From CAYQLT01 sp964418425 (lineage in GTDB: Bacteria; Bacillota; Limnochordia; Limnochordales; Geochordaceae), in assembly GCA_964418425.1 (NCBI GenBank), contig CAYQLT010000002.1, positions 62,001 through 126,000 of the forward strand: DNA of 64,000 bases. Reading direction: 5' to 3'. The notes under the pieces are model-generated. The model was not told the origin of the DNA and made no database searches. It saw nothing but the letters and a program-made list of their open reading frames with translations. Numbering within the stretch: position 1 is the stretch's first letter; every line of letters begins with the position of its first letter. Positions 22,073-29,643 of the stretch are shown here, one piece after another. Made by a program: the position numbers and the translations under genes.

Positions 22073-22324
22073 ATGAGTCAGACCTCCCGTCATGAGACCC
22101 ATAACAGTGGCAGCCTTCGGGAGGCCTTGCTCTCGCAACCCCTCACCCGGCGCCTGCTCACCGTCCCCGAGGTGGCAGAGCTGACCCGTTGGAGCCGGAG
22201 CTTCGTCTACCAGCTCGTTACGAGCGGCAAGTTGCGGGCCGTTCGGGCAGGGCGAACCGTGCCAGTCGACCGAGCCGACCTGGACGCCTTCATCGAGGCT
22301 AGCAAAGTAGGCACAACCCGATGA
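22073..22324 (+). CDS. Excisionase-like helix-turn-helix protein
   Basis: An 83-residue protein with a MerR/excisionase-type winged helix: LLTVPEVAELTRWSRSFVYQLVTSGKLRAVRAGRTVPVDRADLDAFIE. In family terms it bends DNA at att sites to favour excision or acts as a regulator. The ATG at 22073 follows GAGGAGGCTGAGG. It is near the integrase remnant, which fits an Xis role, though a plain regulator is possible. Confidence 0.7.
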   Translation: MSQTSRHETHNSGSLREALLSQPLTRRLLTVPEVAELTRWSRSFVYQLVTSGKLRAVRAGRTVPVDRADLDAFIEASKVGTTR

Positions 22325-22381
22325 GAAAGAGATGGCCGCCCGGAGACCACCCGGTGCGGCCGAAGGAGGTCAGCCCGTCTC

Positions 22382-23433
22382 ATGGTAGCCTACTCCCAGC
22401 CGTCTCGCAACGGCCATAAGGCCCTGCCGACCTCCCATCTCGAGGCCTTAGCGGCGCAATCTGAGCTAGCGGCCGTTGATGCCGCATTGACCTCCCTGCG
22501 AGACCTCCCGCCAGGGGCGCCTCTTACCGCAGTGGAGCGAGCCCTGCGGCTTCTTGAACCCGCCACCCTTTGGCTCGACCCGCTCGGGCGTGCCATGCTG
22601 CGCGAGGCCCTGCTGCACGAGCTTAAACGCATCGGCGTGAGCTCACCTGCTCGGCTAGCTGACATCGCCCTTGGTGACGAAGAGCGTCACGACACAGAAA
22701 GCAGAGCCGGGCAGGTCGTGGACCTCTTTGCCGTCGGAGCATCATGCCACGGCCATCGCTCTGTGGGTCGCCCATACTTGGACATTGGAGGCCTTCGCGG
22801 TGACGCCCCGGCTTACCATCACCAGCCCCACGAGGCGCTGCGGCAAGACCACGCTGCTGACGCTTTTGGGGGCGCTGGTGCGCGGGCCTCTGCCGTCCTC
22901 CAACATCACGTCGGCCGCTCTGTTCCGGGCCATCGAGGCCTTCTCGCCCACGGTGCTCATCGACGAGGCGGACACGTTTCTGGCCTACCGCGACGAGCCA
23001 CGGGGCCTGCTGAACGCTGGCCACCACCGCGCCGCGGCATGGGTCGTCCGGACCGTTGGCCACGACCACGAGGTACGGCGGTTCTTCGTCTTCGCCCCTG
23101 TCGCCATCGCCGCCATCGGCTTGCTCCCTGACGCCCTGACTGACCGCTCCATCCGCATCGAGATGGTCCGACGCCGGCCGGACGAGGAGCTCGACCCCCT
23201 GGGCCTTGACCGCCTGGCCGACTTCCAACCGCTGCGCCGCAAGCTGGCCCGGTGGACGGCCGACAACCTGGAGGCGCTACATCAGGCCGATCCTGCGGTG
23301 CCCGAAGGTCTGCATGACCGGGCGGCCGATAACTGGCAGCCGCTCCTTGCCATCGCCGACGCCGCTGGTGGTCACTGGCCTACCTCGGCACGGGAGGTGG
23401 CCCGTACCCTCGAAGGCACGGCAGAAGCCTCGC
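22382..23433 (+). pseudogene. DUF3631-type P-loop (helicase/primase-like) gene, frameshifted and truncated
   Basis: The N-terminal part (from ATG 22382, LLEPATLWLDPLGRAMLREALLHE) is in one frame. From about 22,730 the similarity continues in another frame: ALWVAHTWTLEAFAVTPRL, the Walker-A-like SPTRRCGKTTLL, FSPTVLIDEADTFL as Walker B, then RAADNWQPLLAIADAAGG and WPTSAREVARTLEG typical of the DUF3631 C-terminal part. Homology then stops abruptly near 23,430, where a third frame begins with integrase sequence. So there is one frameshift and one deletion junction. The family occurs as ATPase/primase-like replication proteins of mobile elements. A sequencing error could explain the first shift but not the fusion. 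Confidence 0.7.
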
Positions 23434-24267
23434 ATCGGACACATCCCGCTGCAGAAGCTCACGCCCCAACACCTCCAGCAGCTTTACCGGGCCATGCTCG
23501 AGGAGAAGGGGCCGAAGGACAGGCCAGTGGGCATCCGCATGGCCGAGATGGCCCACAACATGTTGCATCGGGCCTTCGAGGCGGCCCGCAAGGCGAAAAA
23601 GCTGCCCGAGAACCCCTGCGACCTGGTAGACAGCCCGCCGCGCACCCGCTACCGGGCCGAGGACCGCCCGGTGCTCGACCGAGGGCAGGCCGCCAAGGTG
23701 CTCCAGGCCGTCCAGGACACCCGCTACTACCTGCCGTTCCTGCTAGCGATGGTGACGGGGATGCGCCGCAACGAGATCCTGGGCCTGACGTGGGACTGTG
23801 TTCACCTGCGGGACGGCGTCATCCACGTGCGCCAGCAGTGGAACAAGCGACCTGACGGCACGTGGGGCCTCGTGCCCCCGAAGACGAAGGCGGGTATTCG
23901 CAACGTCCCTATCCCGCCCGAGGTGGTGGACGCCCTGACGGCCCACAAGATCACCCATGAGGCCCAGGGGTTCGGGCCGCTGGTGTTCGACCGCGGCGAT
24001 GGCAAGCCCATCCTGCCCACTGACTTCACCCAGGCGTGGGCCAGGGTGCGGAAGGACCTGAAGCTGCCCTCCGCCCTGCGGCTGCACGATCTTCGGGGCT
24101 CCTACCTGACCTGGCTTGCCGAGAAAGGCGTTGACCCGAAGACCATGGCGCAGCTTGCGGGCCACTCAGACGTGAAGGTAACAGCCGAAATCTACCAGCG
24201 CGTAACGGCCCGCATGGTCAAGAAGGCCGCCCGAGCCGTGCAGGGGCTTGTGAAGCGGCTCTCCTGA
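23434..24267 (+). pseudogene. Tyrosine integrase, N-terminally truncated
   Basis: About 277 residues of a phage-type tyrosine recombinase. Similarity begins in the middle of the core-binding domain (GHIPLQKLTPQHLQQLYRAML), so the arm-binding domain and the first half of the core-binding domain are absent. The catalytic domain is complete: Arg in TGMRRNEILGL, Lys in PPKTKAGIRNVPI, HDLR, GHS and the nucleophile Tyr in AEIYQRV. It lies next to attR and the intact tRNA. The upstream sequence in this frame is a shadow of the DUF3631 gene, so no normal start exists; it is either a fusion product or inactive. Confidence 0.85.
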
Positions 24268-24298
24268 CCCACCCGCCCCCCGCTCCCTGACAAGACAC

Positions 24299-24319
24299 GG
24301 CGCCGGACCACCCGGCGCC
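24299..24319 (+). terminator. Hairpin after integrase
   Basis: A perfect 8-bp stem GGCGCCGG/CCGGCGCC with a 5-base loop, followed by TTCCATTT. It is about 30 bases after the integrase stop, a weak intrinsic terminator candidate. Confidence 0.5.
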
Positions 24320-24324
24320 TTCCA

Positions 24325-24347
24325 TTTGGGTGCCATTTGGGTACTGA
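24325..24347 (+). repeat. Putative right integrase arm sites
   Basis: TTTGGGTGC (24325-24333) and TTTGGGTAC (24336-24344), in direct orientation. The second extends to TTTGGGTACTGA, exactly as at the left end. They lie 11-30 bases before the attR core. Confidence 0.65.
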
Positions 24348-24357
24348 TTCGGCAAAC

Positions 24358-24405
24358 TGGAGCCGGCGGTGGGAATCGAACCCACACGCTCCCGCTTACA
24401 AGGCG
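24358..24405 (-). repeat. attR core within intact tRNA-Thr(TGT)
   Basis: This 48-base copy forms the 3' half of the functional tRNA and derives from the element's attP. The crossover must lie within the shared block, which ends in the anticodon arm. Confidence 0.93.
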
Positions 24406-24432
24406 GGCGCTCTGCCTTTGAGCTACGCCGGC
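24358..24432 (-). tRNA. tRNA-Thr (anticodon TGT), integration target
   Basis: A 75-base cloverleaf: GCCGGCG/CGCCGGC acceptor, D-stem GCTC/GAGC, CCCGC/GCGGG anticodon stem around CTTGTAA (TGT), T-stem GTGGG/CCCAC, encoded CCA. Its first base (24432) is also the last base of the sigH TAG stop codon, so it is likely processed from the sigH transcript. Integration preserved function by supplying an identical 3' half. Confidence 0.95.
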
Positions 24433-25094
24433 TAGCGGTACAGTTCGCCCTCCCGCCGCTCCAGATAGCGCTCCAGCTTGCGCTTCACACGCTGCAAAGC
24501 GTTATCCACCGACTTCACGTGGCGGGAGAGGTCGTCGGCGATCTCCTGGTAGGACTTACCCTGGAGGTAGGAGTTGAGCACCTTGCGCTCCAGGTCGCTG
24601 AGAAACTCGCCCATCTTCGTCTCGATATCGGTGTACTCCTCCCGGGAGATCACCAGCTCCTCGGGGTCCGAGACCCGGGTGCTGGTGATCACGTCCATGA
24701 GGGTGCGATCCGACTCCTCGTCGTAGATGGGCTTGTTGAGGGAGACATAGGAATTGAGGGGGATGTGCTTCTGGCGGGTGGCCGTCTTGATGGCGGTGAT
24801 CATCTGGCGGGTGATGCACAGCTCGGCGAACGCCCTGAAGGAAGCGAGCTTGTCCGACCGAAAGTCCCGTATGGCTTTGTAAAGCCCGATCATGCCCTCC
24901 TGGATGATGTCTTCCCGGTCAGCTCCGATAAGAAAGTAGGACCTTGCCTTCCCCCGCACAAAGTTACGGTACTTGTTGATGAGGTACTCCAGAGCCAGGT
25001 CGTCGCCATCCTTGGCATACTCCGCCACTTCCTCATCGCTCAGGGCCTCGTAGAGGTCGTAGTACTCTCGATGCGCGTAGACGCCCACCCACAT
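24432..25094 (-). CDS. sigH: RNA polymerase sigma-H factor (Spo0H)
   Basis: SigH directs early-sporulation and post-exponential genes. The product is 220 residues from ATG 25094 (an ATG 9 bases further upstream is also possible). Region 2 is near identical to Bacillus SigH (YRNFVRGKARSYFLIGADRE, then IIQEGMIGLYKAIRDF, FAELCITRQMITAIKTATRQ), and region 4 has SYQEIADDLSRHVKSVDNAL. It ends exactly at the tRNA-Thr start. In Bacillus it is followed by rpmG; here tRNAs and a mobile element intervene. Confidence 0.95.
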   Translation of the reverse strand: MWVGVYAHREYYDLYEALSDEEVAEYAKDGDDLALEYLINKYRNFVRGKARSYFLIGADREDIIQEGMIGLYKAIRDFRSDKLASFRAFAELCITRQMITAIKTATRQKHIPLNSYVSLNKPIYDEESDRTLMDVITSTRVSDPEELVISREEYTDIETKMGEFLSDLERKVLNSYLQGKSYQEIADDLSRHVKSVDNALQRVKRKLERYLERREGELYR

Positions 25095-25177
25095 CGCCCC
25101 CATGACCCACCGAAGTCGTGCTGCACAGAGGCGCTGGCCCGTCCCCCACGCAAGCAAAAACGGCCGCCGACGGCCAC

Positions 25178-25207
25178 ATTATAGGGGAATTCGGAACGGA
25201 GCGTCAA
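25178..25207 (-). promoter_or_regulatory. Strong sigma-A promoter of sigH
   Basis: TTGACG (25207-25202), 18 bases, TATAAT (25183-25178), about 80 bases before the sigH start. The -10 is perfect. It lies directly after the rlmB stop at 25222, so sigH need not depend on the cysS-mrnC-rlmB operon. Confidence 0.85.
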
Positions 25208-25221
25208 GAAATGCTGTCGCG

Positions 25222-26264
25222 TCAAGGGTTTGCTCCCGTTTTCACTCTCTCGGCCCCGCCATCCGCCCGGCCGGCCCCGCCATCCGCCCGNNNNNNNNNN
25301 NNNNNNNNNNNNNNNNNNNNNNNNNNNNNNNNNNNNNNNNNNNNNNNNNNNNNNNNNNNNNNNNNNNNNNNNNNNNNNNNNNNNNNNNNNCCGTTTTCAC
25401 TCTCTCGGCCCCGCCATCCGCCCGGCCGGCCCCGCCATCCGCCCGCCCGGCCCCGCCTTGCTGCGACTGGCGCAAGGCCTCAAACATCAACAGCGCGCCC
25501 GCCACCCCCGCGTTCAACGATGCCACCCGCCCCATCATGGGAATCCGCACCAGGACGTCGCACCGACGGCGCACCGAAGCGGATAGCCCGGCCCCTTCCG
25601 CGCCCACCACCAGGGCCACCCGCCCTCCCAGGTCGGCCTCCCACAGCGGCACCGCACCCTCGGGGTCCGCACCCACCGCCCAAAACCCCGCCCGCTTCAG
25701 GGCATCCAGCGCGGCCGCCACGCTGCCCACCCGGGCCACCGGCACGTAGGCGGCCGCCCCCGCCGACACCTTCCAGACGGCCGGCGTCAGCCCGGCCGCC
25801 CGGCGGCTGGGCACCACCGCCCCCAGCACGCCCGCCGCCTCCGCGGAGCGCAAGAGGGAACCCAGGTTGTGGGGATCTTCGATGTGGTCGAGCACCAGCA
25901 CCCGGGCCGCCCTGCCCGCCTGCTCCAGGCGCTGCAGCAGCTCGTCCACGGGCACGTAGGCCACCGGCGCGGTCTCACAGGCCACGCCCTGATGGCGCTG
26001 GCTCCGGCAGAGCCGGTCCAGCCGGGCCCGGGGAACCCGGTGAACGGGCACGGCGCCAGCGCGCGCCAGCTCCATCAGCTCCCGCAACCCCTGGGCTCCC
26101 TGCGCCACATAAAGCCGCGCCACCGGCCGCCGGGATCGTAAGACCTCCTCCACGGCCCGGCGCCCGAACACCACGCCGCCGACAGGCGGCGCCTGCTGCT
26201 CGGCGAGAGGCTTTCCCTGTAGCCGCTCCGCCGCCCCCCCAGGGGGCCCGGCCGAATGGCTCAT
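25222..26264 (-). CDS. rlmB: TrmH-family RNA 2'-O-methyltransferase (RlmB-like), crossed by assembly gap
   Basis: A SPOUT methyltransferase; RlmB methylates 23S rRNA at G2251. From ATG 26264: substrate-binding domain (VVFGRRAVEEVLRSRRPVAR), then NLGSLLRSAEAAG, LVVGAEGAGLS and RIPMMGRVASLNAGVAGALL, the three SPOUT motifs forming the knot. After LMFEALRQSQQ the C-terminus is a GRADG-type repeat that runs into the 100-N gap. If the 55-bp duplicated flanks are collapsed, the frame closes as GAERVKTGANP with TGA at 25224-25222. The ATG overlaps the mrnC stop (ATGA). Confidence 0.85.
25236..25290 (+). repeat. 55-bp contig-end sequence, left of gap
   Basis: Identical over 55 bases to 25391-25445, immediately left of the N run. 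It contains two units of a GGCCCCGCCATCCGCCCG-type tandem repeat. Confidence 0.9.
25291..25390. other. Assembly gap (100 N)
   Basis: Exactly 100 N, a conventional scaffold gap of unknown true size. Both flanks carry the same 55 bases, so the real sequence may have no gap at all and about 155 extra bases are probably artificial. Confidence 0.97.
25391..25445 (+). repeat. 55-bp contig-end sequence, right of gap
   Basis: The second copy of the 55-base flank, inside the rlmB 3' end. It encodes the GRADG repeats on the minus strand. A partial third repeat unit (CCCGGCCCCGCC) follows. Confidence 0.9.
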
Positions 26265-26791
26265 GGCAGACTTTGGCCGGCTTCCCCTGCCTGTGCCGGC
26301 GCCATGCCCCCCAGAAGCTCTTGGAGCCTCGCGGTTCGACCCGCCAGATACAAAAACCCCACCAGCGCCTCCAGGGCCGTGCTGGCCCGGTATTCCTGCG
26401 GGGTGATCCCTGCGGGCCGCCGGCGAACGCGGGCGTTTCGCGCCCGGCGGACCACCTCCCGCTCCTGTTCGTCCAGCTGCGACCAAAGCTCCGCCAGGAT
26501 GCGGGCCTGACCGCCCGCACGGGTTCGTTCCCGAGCCAGCCGGTCCAGGGTCCGCGCCCGAATCGGCGGCGCATCGGGTGTGGGTGTCCTGCCTGCCCGC
26601 TGAAGGCCCACGGTCGTTTGCAGTGCCGCCAGCCGGGCATACAGCTCGAAGACGGCGTCCCCGATATAGGCGAGCACCCATGGGGAAAGGCGCCGGGGAT
26701 CCCCTGCGCCCGCCGCCGCCGGCGCCAGCGCTGCGAGGCCGCCGGCGCAAGGGTCTGTCCGACTTGCGGTCACGGCCCCCACCGGTTCCAA
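26261..26791 (-). CDS. mrnC: Mini-ribonuclease III
   Basis: Mini-III matures the 23S rRNA ends in Gram-positives; it has the RNase III catalytic fold without a dsRNA-binding domain. The 176-residue frame has LSPWVLAYIGDAVFELYAR and the C-terminal RASTALEALVGFLYLAG, the expected metal-binding and dimer motifs, plus RRARNARV between. The start is unclear: TTG at 26791 or in-frame GTGs at 26782 and 26773. It is between cysS and rlmB, its conserved place. Confidence 0.9.
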   Translation of the reverse strand: MEPVGAVTASRTDPCAGGLAALAPAAAGAGDPRRLSPWVLAYIGDAVFELYARLAALQTTVGLQRAGRTPTPDAPPIRARTLDRLARERTRAGGQARILAELWSQLDEQEREVVRRARNARVRRRPAGITPQEYRASTALEALVGFLYLAGRTARLQELLGGMAPAQAGEAGQSLP

Positions 26792-26814
26792 AGGAAGAGG
26801 TCTGTCCCCAAACC

Positions 26815-28371
26815 TCAGCGGGCCGCCTCACCGGCCGGTTCGACCAGCCTCCACCGGGGCCCCGAAGGCGTGTCCTCCACCACCACGCCCAGCCGGGCCA
26901 AAGACGCCCGCAGGCTGTCGGCCTGTTGAAAGTCCCTGCGACGCCGGGCCTTTTCCCGCTCTTCCAGAACCAGGCCCACCAGTTCGTCCACCATGCGAGG
27001 GCGACCCGCCACAGCCTGCGGCAGGCCCATGGCGTCCACCCGCTCGCCCGCCGCCGGAGCCAGCACCTGCAGCAGTTCTTCCCCAAAGGTCCGCAAAAGC
27101 CCGTACGCGGCCGCCAGCACCGCTCCCGGCCTCTCCGGCGCGCCGGAACCCCACTGCTCCAGCAGAGGGTTGACGTCTCGCACCAGGTCAAACAGCCCGG
27201 CCAGGGCGCGGGGGGTGTTGAAGTCGTCGTCCATGGCTTCCTCGAAGCGGCCGCGGGTCTTGCGGACCGCCTCCACCGCCCGGCTCTCCACCTCATCCCC
27301 GGGTGCCCAGCCGGGTGGCAGTTCATCCTCAAGCCAGCGTTCGGGCCAGACCCTGCGCACGCCCGCCAGCCGGGGCGCGTACGCCACCAGGCGCGCATAG
27401 ACCGTCTGCAATCGCTGCCATCCGGACCGGGCTTCCTCAATGCCCTGTTCGCTGAACTCGATGGGGGAGCGGTGGTGAGTGGAAAGCAGGTAAAATTTCA
27501 GGAGTTCGGGTGAATAGCGCTCCAGAAGCGCCCTTGCCGCTGTGAAATTGCCCAGGGACTTGGACATTTTCACCGCCCGGACGTTGACAAGTCCCGTGTG
27601 CACCCAGCAGCGCACGAACCCCTCGCGCCCCTCGTAGGCCTCGGATTGAGCCAACTCGTTTTCGTGGTGCGGGAACACCAGGTCCGCGCCGCCTCCATGG
27701 AAGTCAAAGCCAAACCCCAGGTAATGCAGGGACATGGCGGAGCACTCGATGTGCCAGCCGGGCCGCCCCGGACCCCAGGGGGAGGGCCACCACGGTTCGC
27801 CCGGCCTGGCCGCCTTCCACAGGGCGAAGTCGGCCGGGTGCCGTTTGCGCTCGTCCACCTCCACCCGCGCCCCGGCCGCCAGTTCCTGCGCCCGCTGGCC
27901 CGAGAGCTTCCCATAGGACGGGAACGACGCCACATCGAAGTACACACTGCCATCGTCGGCGACATACGCGTGGCCCCGCTCCACGAGGCGGCGGACCATC
28001 TCCACGACCACCGGGATGTGCCGCGTCACCCGGGGAAAGTGCTCGGCCAGAGGAAGCCTGAGCCTCTCCAGGGCCTCCAGATAGTCCCGGCTGAAGGTGC
28101 GGGCCACCGCCTCCGGCGTGGTGCCCATGGCCGAAGCCTTCTGGATGATCTTGTCGTCGATGTCGGTGAAGTTTTGCACCAGGGTGACCCGAAAACCCCG
28201 GTATTCCAGGTAGTTACGGATCGCCTGCCAGACCACCGCCGGCCTGAGATGGCCCACGTGGGCGAAGTCGTACGGAGTCAGACCGCACACGTAGATGCTG
28301 ACCCGGCCGGGATCGCGGGGAACGAAAGGCTCCTTGCGCCGCGTCAGGGTGTTGTAAACCTGGATCGCCAA
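26815..28371 (-). CDS. cysS: Cysteinyl-tRNA synthetase
   Basis: It charges tRNA-Cys. Starting from TTG at 28371 (LAIQVYNTLTRRKEPF, the usual CysRS opening) the product is 518 residues, about 50 longer than average owing to the C-terminal region. The zinc ligands (CGLTPYD, WHIECSAMS, FPHHENELAQSE), the HIGH motif as HVGH and KMSKSLGN are all present. A GGGGG-like ribosome-binding site precedes the TTG. I see no T-box upstream and no cysE next to it. Confidence 0.94.
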   Translation of the reverse strand: MAIQVYNTLTRRKEPFVPRDPGRVSIYVCGLTPYDFAHVGHLRPAVVWQAIRNYLEYRGFRVTLVQNFTDIDDKIIQKASAMGTTPEAVARTFSRDYLEALERLRLPLAEHFPRVTRHIPVVVEMVRRLVERGHAYVADDGSVYFDVASFPSYGKLSGQRAQELAAGARVEVDERKRHPADFALWKAARPGEPWWPSPWGPGRPGWHIECSAMSLHYLGFGFDFHGGGADLVFPHHENELAQSEAYEGREGFVRCWVHTGLVNVRAVKMSKSLGNFTAARALLERYSPELLKFYLLSTHHRSPIEFSEQGIEEARSGWQRLQTVYARLVAYAPRLAGVRRVWPERWLEDELPPGWAPGDEVESRAVEAVRKTRGRFEEAMDDDFNTPRALAGLFDLVRDVNPLLEQWGSGAPERPGAVLAAAYGLLRTFGEELLQVLAPAAGERVDAMGLPQAVAGRPRMVDELVGLVLEEREKARRRRDFQQADSLRASLARLGVVVEDTPSGPRWRLVEPAGEAAR

Positions 28372-28797
28372 ACTCCCGGCCCCCTCTGAGGCTTGCGGCG
28401 GAAAGCCGCGCGACCAGCATACCCGCAGCCCGTCAAGGCCGTCAATGCGAGCCTGAGCCCGGCTGCCCACCGGGGATTTCCGGTAAGGCCCTGCAAAGTC
28501 CGAGGAGTTTCGGGGCGGTGCGACGAAATCCTCTAATATCCCGGGTCTCCCGGGCCGCCGCCGGGCCCCACGGCACGGCGGCGAACCGGCACCCCGCCGG
28601 CGGGCAGCGCCGCCTCATGCCCCTGCGGGGTCACCCGTCGGCCGCGCCCTGGAGGCAGGCGGCGATGCGGGTCCTGGTGCTGGTCCTGGCGTTGTGGGCC
28701 ATCGGCCGGCTCGCCCGGTGGTGGGACCAGGCTCATCCTCTGCGGAAGGCGACGGCCTCCCCGGCGCTCGCCACGCCAGCCGGCGGCGAGCCGTACC
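28372..28797. other. Region upstream of cysS
   Basis: These 426 bases separate cysS from the metallo-hydrolase gene. There is no T-box-like AGGGTGG sequence on the minus strand, and no convincing promoter. One small plus-strand frame at 28666 is listed separately with low confidence. Confidence 0.4.
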
Positions 28798-28910
28798 TCA
28801 ACTTCGCGATCCTCGGTAGGCGAACACCCAGGTCTCGGGCGCCGGCGGCAGCTGGGCGGCGGAGAGGGATGCCGGCCCCGAGAGTTCCCTGGACGCCGGG
28901 CGCAGCCTGA
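28666..28910 (+). CDS. Possible small membrane protein (doubtful)
   Basis: An 81-codon frame starting MRVLVLVLALWAIGRLARWW, a plausible single transmembrane helix, with GGAGG 9 bases before the ATG. The second half is P/R-rich and overlaps the 3' end of the convergent metallo-hydrolase gene by 113 bases, which weakens the case. I do not recognise it. Confidence 0.25.
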
Positions 28911-29628
28911 GGAAAGGCTGCTCGGTCTCGATGGGCCATCCGGCCAACGCCGGCGTGCGGTAATGCATGGGTATGACCACCCGGGCCCTTAGGGAGTTGG
29001 CCACCTGGTGGGCCAGGCGCGCGTCGATGGTGTAAAAGCCGCCCACCGGCACCAGCAGGACGTCGGCGGGCCCTATCTGGTCGGCCGTCGCGGTGCCGGG
29101 CGCTGCGCCCAGCGGGTGACCGAGGTCACCCAGGTGCACCACCCGCAGGCCTCCGAATTCAAAGGTGAAGACCGCGTTTTTCCCTCGGGCGCGCCCCAGT
29201 TGTTCGTCGTGGTAGGTAGGGAAGCTGCGGATGCGAACGCCCGAGATCTGCTGGTCGATGACATTCCAGTCATTGCCGGAAAGGCCCCGCAGCACCCGTG
29301 TGGCCCCTGTCACCGACTGCACGTGGTTGTGATCGAAGTGCTCGTGGGAAACGGTGACCACTTCAGCCGCCTGGTGGATGGCCGGGTAGCCCATGGTGGG
29401 TGGGAAGGGATCCGTGACGACTCGCAGTTGGCCGAAAGAGAGCACAAAAGCCGCATGCCCCAGCCACTCCACCGTCACCACCGCTTCATCCTGCATGCTC
29501 GCACCGCCTTCCGTCGGGCCTGATGCAAGGCGCGCCAGCCCCCGCCGACCCCACCGGGCTACGGCCAGGGCAGCGGCCCAGGCGCCTGCCACCACACTAC
29601 GACGGCTCCAACCCTCCAACGGCACCAC
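28798..29628 (-). CDS. Metal-dependent hydrolase, metallo-beta-lactamase fold (UlaG-like), Tat-type leader
   Basis: A 276-residue protein with the fold's motif SHEHFDHNHV (HxHxDH) after TVEWLGHAAFVLSFG, then HLGDLGH and IPMHYRT as later metal ligands. This is the UlaG/YtkL-like subgroup, whose substrates vary. The N-terminus reads WSRRSVVAGAWAAALAVARW, a twin-arginine motif followed by a hydrophobic stretch, so export by Tat is likely. The start is GTG at 29628 or 29625; an internal Met at about residue 45 would give a cytosolic form. It follows the TPR gene by 15 bases. Confidence 0.8.
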   Translation of the reverse strand: MVPLEGWSRRSVVAGAWAAALAVARWGRRGLARLASGPTEGGASMQDEAVVTVEWLGHAAFVLSFGQLRVVTDPFPPTMGYPAIHQAAEVVTVSHEHFDHNHVQSVTGATRVLRGLSGNDWNVIDQQISGVRIRSFPTYHDEQLGRARGKNAVFTFEFGGLRVVHLGDLGHPLGAAPGTATADQIGPADVLLVPVGGFYTIDARLAHQVANSLRARVVIPMHYRTPALAGWPIETEQPFLRLRPASRELSGPASLSAAQLPPAPETWVFAYRGSRS

Positions 29629-29643
29629 CCCCCATCCTGTGCT

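Larger units (their letters stand above)
19229..24405. mobile_element. Integrative element in tRNA-Thr(TGT), degenerate
   Basis: The element is bounded by identical 48-bp direct repeats (19229-19276 and 24358-24405) that correspond to the 3' half of tRNA-Thr(TGT), from the anticodon to CCA. Repeat-to-repeat length is 5,129 bp. Cargo in order: two small unknown genes, a BrnT/BrnA-like pair, a ribbon-helix-helix protein, an excisionase-like HTH protein, a frameshifted DUF3631 gene and a truncated tyrosine integrase next to the intact tRNA. Paired TTTGGGT(A/G)C sites flank both ends. With the integrase lacking its N-terminal half, the element is probably immobile unless helped in trans. Confidence 0.9.

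Noticed and set aside
25236..25445. A CRISPR array at the short GC-rich repeats
   Set aside because: The units are adjacent tandem repeats with no unique spacers, and they are part of the rlmB reading frame.
28372..28665. A T-box riboswitch before cysS
   Set aside because: No AGGGTGG-type T-box sequence or terminator-antiterminator pair could be found on the minus strand.
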